A stretch of DNA of 21,479 nucleotides from Aplysia californica (lineage: Eukaryota; Mollusca; Gastropoda; Aplysiida; Aplysiidae): assembly GCF_000002075.1 (NCBI RefSeq), contig NW_004797363.1:1605152-1626630 (forward strand), read 5' to 3'. Below the pieces are notes generated by a model, which saw nothing but the letters and a program-made list of their open reading frames with translations, did not search any database and was not told the origin of the DNA. Position numbers and translations under genes: made by a program. Below are positions 19,291 through 21,479 of the stretch, in pieces (positions within the stretch are counted from its first letter, which is position 1; the number at the start of each line of letters is the position of its first letter).

Positions 19291-19315
19291 TGCGATCGAG
19301 AAGAAGAAGAAGAGG

Positions 19316-19835
19316 ATATAGGAGATGGACTTTAAGGTGGTTGGGGGGGGGGGGAGGCTACACCTGAAGGCTATCTCGCTTATTACAGGGCCAAATTTTA
19401 CCATATTTCACACATATAACAATCATAGCAAGGAGTCTTGAAATCCGCAATCAACTTTTAGAAAAAGTTTTTTGCAAACTTGAATACTTCTTCAGGAAAA
19501 AAAAAATGTAATAATGTTCCCATTCGTTTAGGAAAAAATCAACTGACAAATTGTCAGATCTAATGTTAGCTAACATGTATGCAAAGAACCCCCCAAATAA
19601 TTAATGTCCATGAACGATAAGTGTGGTATTCATTACGTAAGACATGTCAACAAATTCCAATATGGCGCCACACCCATGGAAATTAAACTTTTTTCTAAAC
19701 GTTGATTGCGGATTTCAAGACTCCTTACTATGATTGTTATATGTGTGAAATATGGTAAAATTTGGTCCTGTAATAAGCGAGATAGCCTTCAGGTGTAGCC
19801 CCCCCCCCCTCCACCTTAACGTCCATCTCCTATAT
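19316..19835. mobile_element. foldback/MITE element with terminal inverted repeats of about 150 bp
   Basis: 19316-19472 is the reverse complement of 19684-19835, with about four or five substitutions besides length change in a G/C-run. The ends read TATAGGAGATGGAC. A 210-bp centre without coding capacity separates the arms. The outer ATAT is palindromic, so a TA or TAT target duplication cannot be told from the end itself. The superfamily is unknown. It abuts the (GAA)n tail of the LINE, so it probably inserted there or was the LINE's landing site. Confidence 0.88.
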
Positions 19836-19896
19836 GAGAGAGCACATTTGGGTTGAGTGCTTCGAAAAGTTCACAAGAAAAGACCGGAGTTCAGGA

Positions 19897-19976
19897 ACAC
19901 TCCGTTGGGAATTCGAACCAGGGCTGTCCCCTCCATAGTCCAGCAGCCAGCACGAGAGCAACAGAGCTAATGGGGG
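19897..19976 (-). repeat. tRNA-like sequence, second type
   Basis: The minus strand reads TTAGCTCTGTTGCTCTCGTG (A-box-like) and GCCCTGGTTCGAATTCCC (B box). The body after it differs from the other SINE copies and runs into the foldback element. No full cloverleaf is evident, so it is probably the head of another SINE. Confidence 0.55.
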
Positions 19977-20351
19977 AAAAACATAACTATGAAGACGATG
20001 AAAATGATAAGGCTGTCAATTAATTTAAACAATGTCCCTATAAATTACTGTTGTCTTTAGTATATTAGTATAGGACCCCCTCAAAAAAATGAATGAGTCT
20101 TCAAGTTGGTAATAAAAGTTGGTTATTTGGGATGAAAAAAGGCCAAGGAGGAACATTAAGTTAAACTGGCCCATGAGCATGATTAACCAGAGTTTTAAAA
20201 AATTGTTTCCCCAACTACAGCACATTGAAAGGGATTGAGAAATGCTAGACGTGGCATGAATTTAGATCACATATTAAACAGATCTCGTTAGAATCTCAAA
20301 AAAATAAAACACAACACTGAGTATTGTTTGACCAAAAAATATATGAGTTAC

Positions 20352-20811
20352 CTGTAAAGAGCAATGAACATCCTTAAATCCATATATGAATTTCTGAAAG
20401 ATACATAATGCACAATGTTAGGGACCTTGTAGTTACTGTATTGACAATTTTGGTTGATATACTGTTTGAGGCAGGCCTTCCCGGTTTCGTCCGAAATAGT
20501 TTCCGGTAACGTCGTGTTAGTCCTCAGAGTAGTCAGAATTCTCCTCTTCGGCGGTATAGAACAAACGCTTGCTAGAAGGTTAGGTAGCTGGTTTCTTTTA
20601 GGAGCCACTGAAGGGCTGCCAATTCTCGTCGAACAGTTGAAGTGCTTGTGCTCGAGGTATTGGTTCACGTACGGTTCGTTCCTTGTTTGGTAACATGTGA
20701 AGTCAGTGTAGTGGATGCCTTCCAAATAAGGTAGAAATGATCTGCTGTAGTTTGGGTCAACAGCGTAGATCTGATGGAAAGTGTTGAGCTGCATATTTGC
20801 TTCCCTCACGC
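20352..20811 (-). CDS. glycosyltransferase, first visible exon (stem and start of catalytic domain)
   Basis: Acceptor TTGTTTTCAG|GC (phase 1 entry) and donor TTTACAG|GTAACT. The 153 codons encode a hydrophilic stem with several Cys (TCYQTRN, FNCSTR, ACLKQY, NQNCQY) and N-glycosylation sequons (NYS, NCS, NTT), and then KVPNIVHYVSF, the start of the catalytic domain. No membrane segment is present, so at least one 5' exon with start codon and anchor lies to the right. The sequons fit a lumenal location. Confidence 0.9.
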
Positions 20812-20997
20812 CTGAAAACAACGAGACCAGAGATCTTGTCAGTATTGGAGCAACTTTTGTGATGTCACGATATTGCTAAAGTGGCATGGTTGATGTTGGT
20901 TCTGACATCAGATGATGATGTTAAACATTTTATATTGTTATTTTATTTTTGTCTAAAATTAAAACAAGACTCTCCCTCCTACCCTGCTTACCAAAAA

Positions 20998-21052
<55 letters not shown>

Positions 21053-21121
21053 GGAGGAGGAGGAGGAGGAGGAGGATAATGATGGTGATGATGATGATGA
21101 TGAATGAATGAATGAATGAAA
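20998..21121. repeat. (ATG)n-(AGG)n-(GAT)n-(AATG)n compound microsatellite
   Basis: ATG units to about 21050, GGA units to 21075, GAT units, then AATG units. It lies in the intron upstream of the first visible glycosyltransferase exon. Confidence 0.96.
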
Positions 21122-21479
21122 AAAATCAACAACAATAAACATCTTATAACTGCTTGTCATTAGCATACGTACAACGGTTCTGAATATTATAAAAAGCCGT
21201 TTATTGCATTCTGTACAGTAATAATATATGTAGTACGAGTCCTTGGAGTAAGCAAGCACCCAGAGGAGAACAGAAGACGACAATTCCGAGGCATTTTTAA
21301 AATTGGGTAAAATCCACGAGTTTATATGATGAAAACTTTGTCCACTTTAGGTCGAATCTACTGGGTGTGTGTGTGGGGGGGGGGTTCTTAACGATAACAG
21401 TTTGCATTTAAAAAAACACACCAAATGAACAAAGTAGGAAGTCTATTGGAGACTTCAGAGTTCTGTCACCCAATACCAC
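21122..21479. other. intron sequence, no feature seen
   Basis: Probably the upstream intron of the glycosyltransferase. A short GT run joined to a G-run lies at about 21365-21383. No exon recognised. Confidence 0.45.

Larger units (their letters stand above)
15408..19315 (+). mobile_element. LINE with endonuclease, RT and RNase H, inactive
   Basis: A nearly full-length non-LTR retrotransposon in the host intron, antisense to the gene. The GC-rich stretch 15408-15840 looks like its 5' UTR; its outer boundary is approximate. There follow an AP endonuclease, an RT with FINLQREFDKV and YADD, an RNase H with TDGS, and a C-terminal CxCG...H...C motif, then the tail (GAA)n at 19300-19315. The combination of endonuclease, RT, RNase H and a trinucleotide tail places it in the I group (I/Nimb-like clades), from motif order only. 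Frameshifts and stops occur in every domain, and about 130 residues before the RT A motif are missing, so it cannot move. No separate ORF1 was recognised. Confidence 0.9.
11556..20811 (-). other. gene locus: Gly_transf_sug (GT32-like) glycosyltransferase, five visible exons
   Basis: The minus-strand exons join with matching phases: 20352-20811 to 15046-15242 (phase 2, AG|C, Ser), to 14509-14660 (phase 1, G|AG, Glu), to 13718-13813 (phase 0), to 11556-11792 (phase 0). Together they give 379 codons and a stop. The order of motifs is that of DXD sugar transferases: VPNIVHYV, LLHGDVLPAGPYW, ADIARLRILLEFGGIYLDTD with the metal- and nucleotide-sugar-binding DTD, then NAVMIAS, a W-and-P rich block, and a GIHLY block. 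The enzyme would transfer a sugar from a nucleotide donor onto a glycan in the Golgi lumen; donor and acceptor are unknown. The cytoplasmic tail and membrane anchor are expected in exon(s) right of the window. Introns are 5109, 385, 695 and 1925 bases long and full of repeats. No frameshift or stop interrupts the exons. Confidence 0.9.

Noticed and set aside
20998-21121. Met-Arg ORF and the Ser-rich ORF opposite
   Set aside because: Both are translations of the compound trinucleotide microsatellite.

Overview
This window looks like animal nuclear DNA, most likely from a mollusc and probably a gastropod. It is AT-rich and packed with microsatellites. The host genes have canonical GT-AG introns. 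Several non-LTR retrotransposons, tRNA-derived SINEs and DNA-transposon remnants are present, and the motif GGGCAATAACTC occurs, which I remember as common in molluscan repeats. The species assignment is an inference.

Two host genes can be followed, lying tail to tail. On the + strand, three exons (145-309, 2021-2199, 2448-2597) encode the C-terminal part of a trypsin-fold (S1) protein; its N-terminus lies before the window. All six family cysteines of this half are in place, but the catalytic serine motif reads GDLGSP, so it looks like a secreted pseudoprotease. On the - strand, five exons (20352-20811, 15046-15242, 14509-14660, 13718-13813, 11556-11792) join in phase into about 379 residues of a DXD sugar-transferase (Gly_transf_sug/GT32-like) type II Golgi protein. 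Its N-terminal exon or exons lie beyond the right edge.

The 9 kb between the two stop codons (about 2600-11555) is repeat-dominated: a long (CA)n, a tRNA-like head beside a 400-bp dispersed repeat, a 5'-truncated LINE with only the end of its reverse-transcriptase ORF, a 480-bp (TAA)n field, a small LINE RNase H relic between (CA)n arrays, and a decayed mariner-like element.

The introns of the glycosyltransferase are also colonised. The 5.1-kb first visible intron holds an antisense, roughly 3.9-kb LINE (endonuclease, RT, RNase H, terminal (GAA)n) that abuts a 520-bp foldback element with arms of about 150 bp. The other introns hold three copies of one tRNA-SINE family, a second copy of the 400-bp repeat, a second mariner-like copy and a 27-bp minisatellite. 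Both acceptor regions of introns 1 and 2, and the 3' end of the last exon, show short local duplications.

I found no rRNA, functional tRNA, CRISPR array, LTR element or viral fossil, and no convincing new multi-gene system. The most interesting points are the inactivated protease motif, the repeated splice-acceptor duplications, the duplicated coding tail, the foldback element and the multi-copy SINE family.
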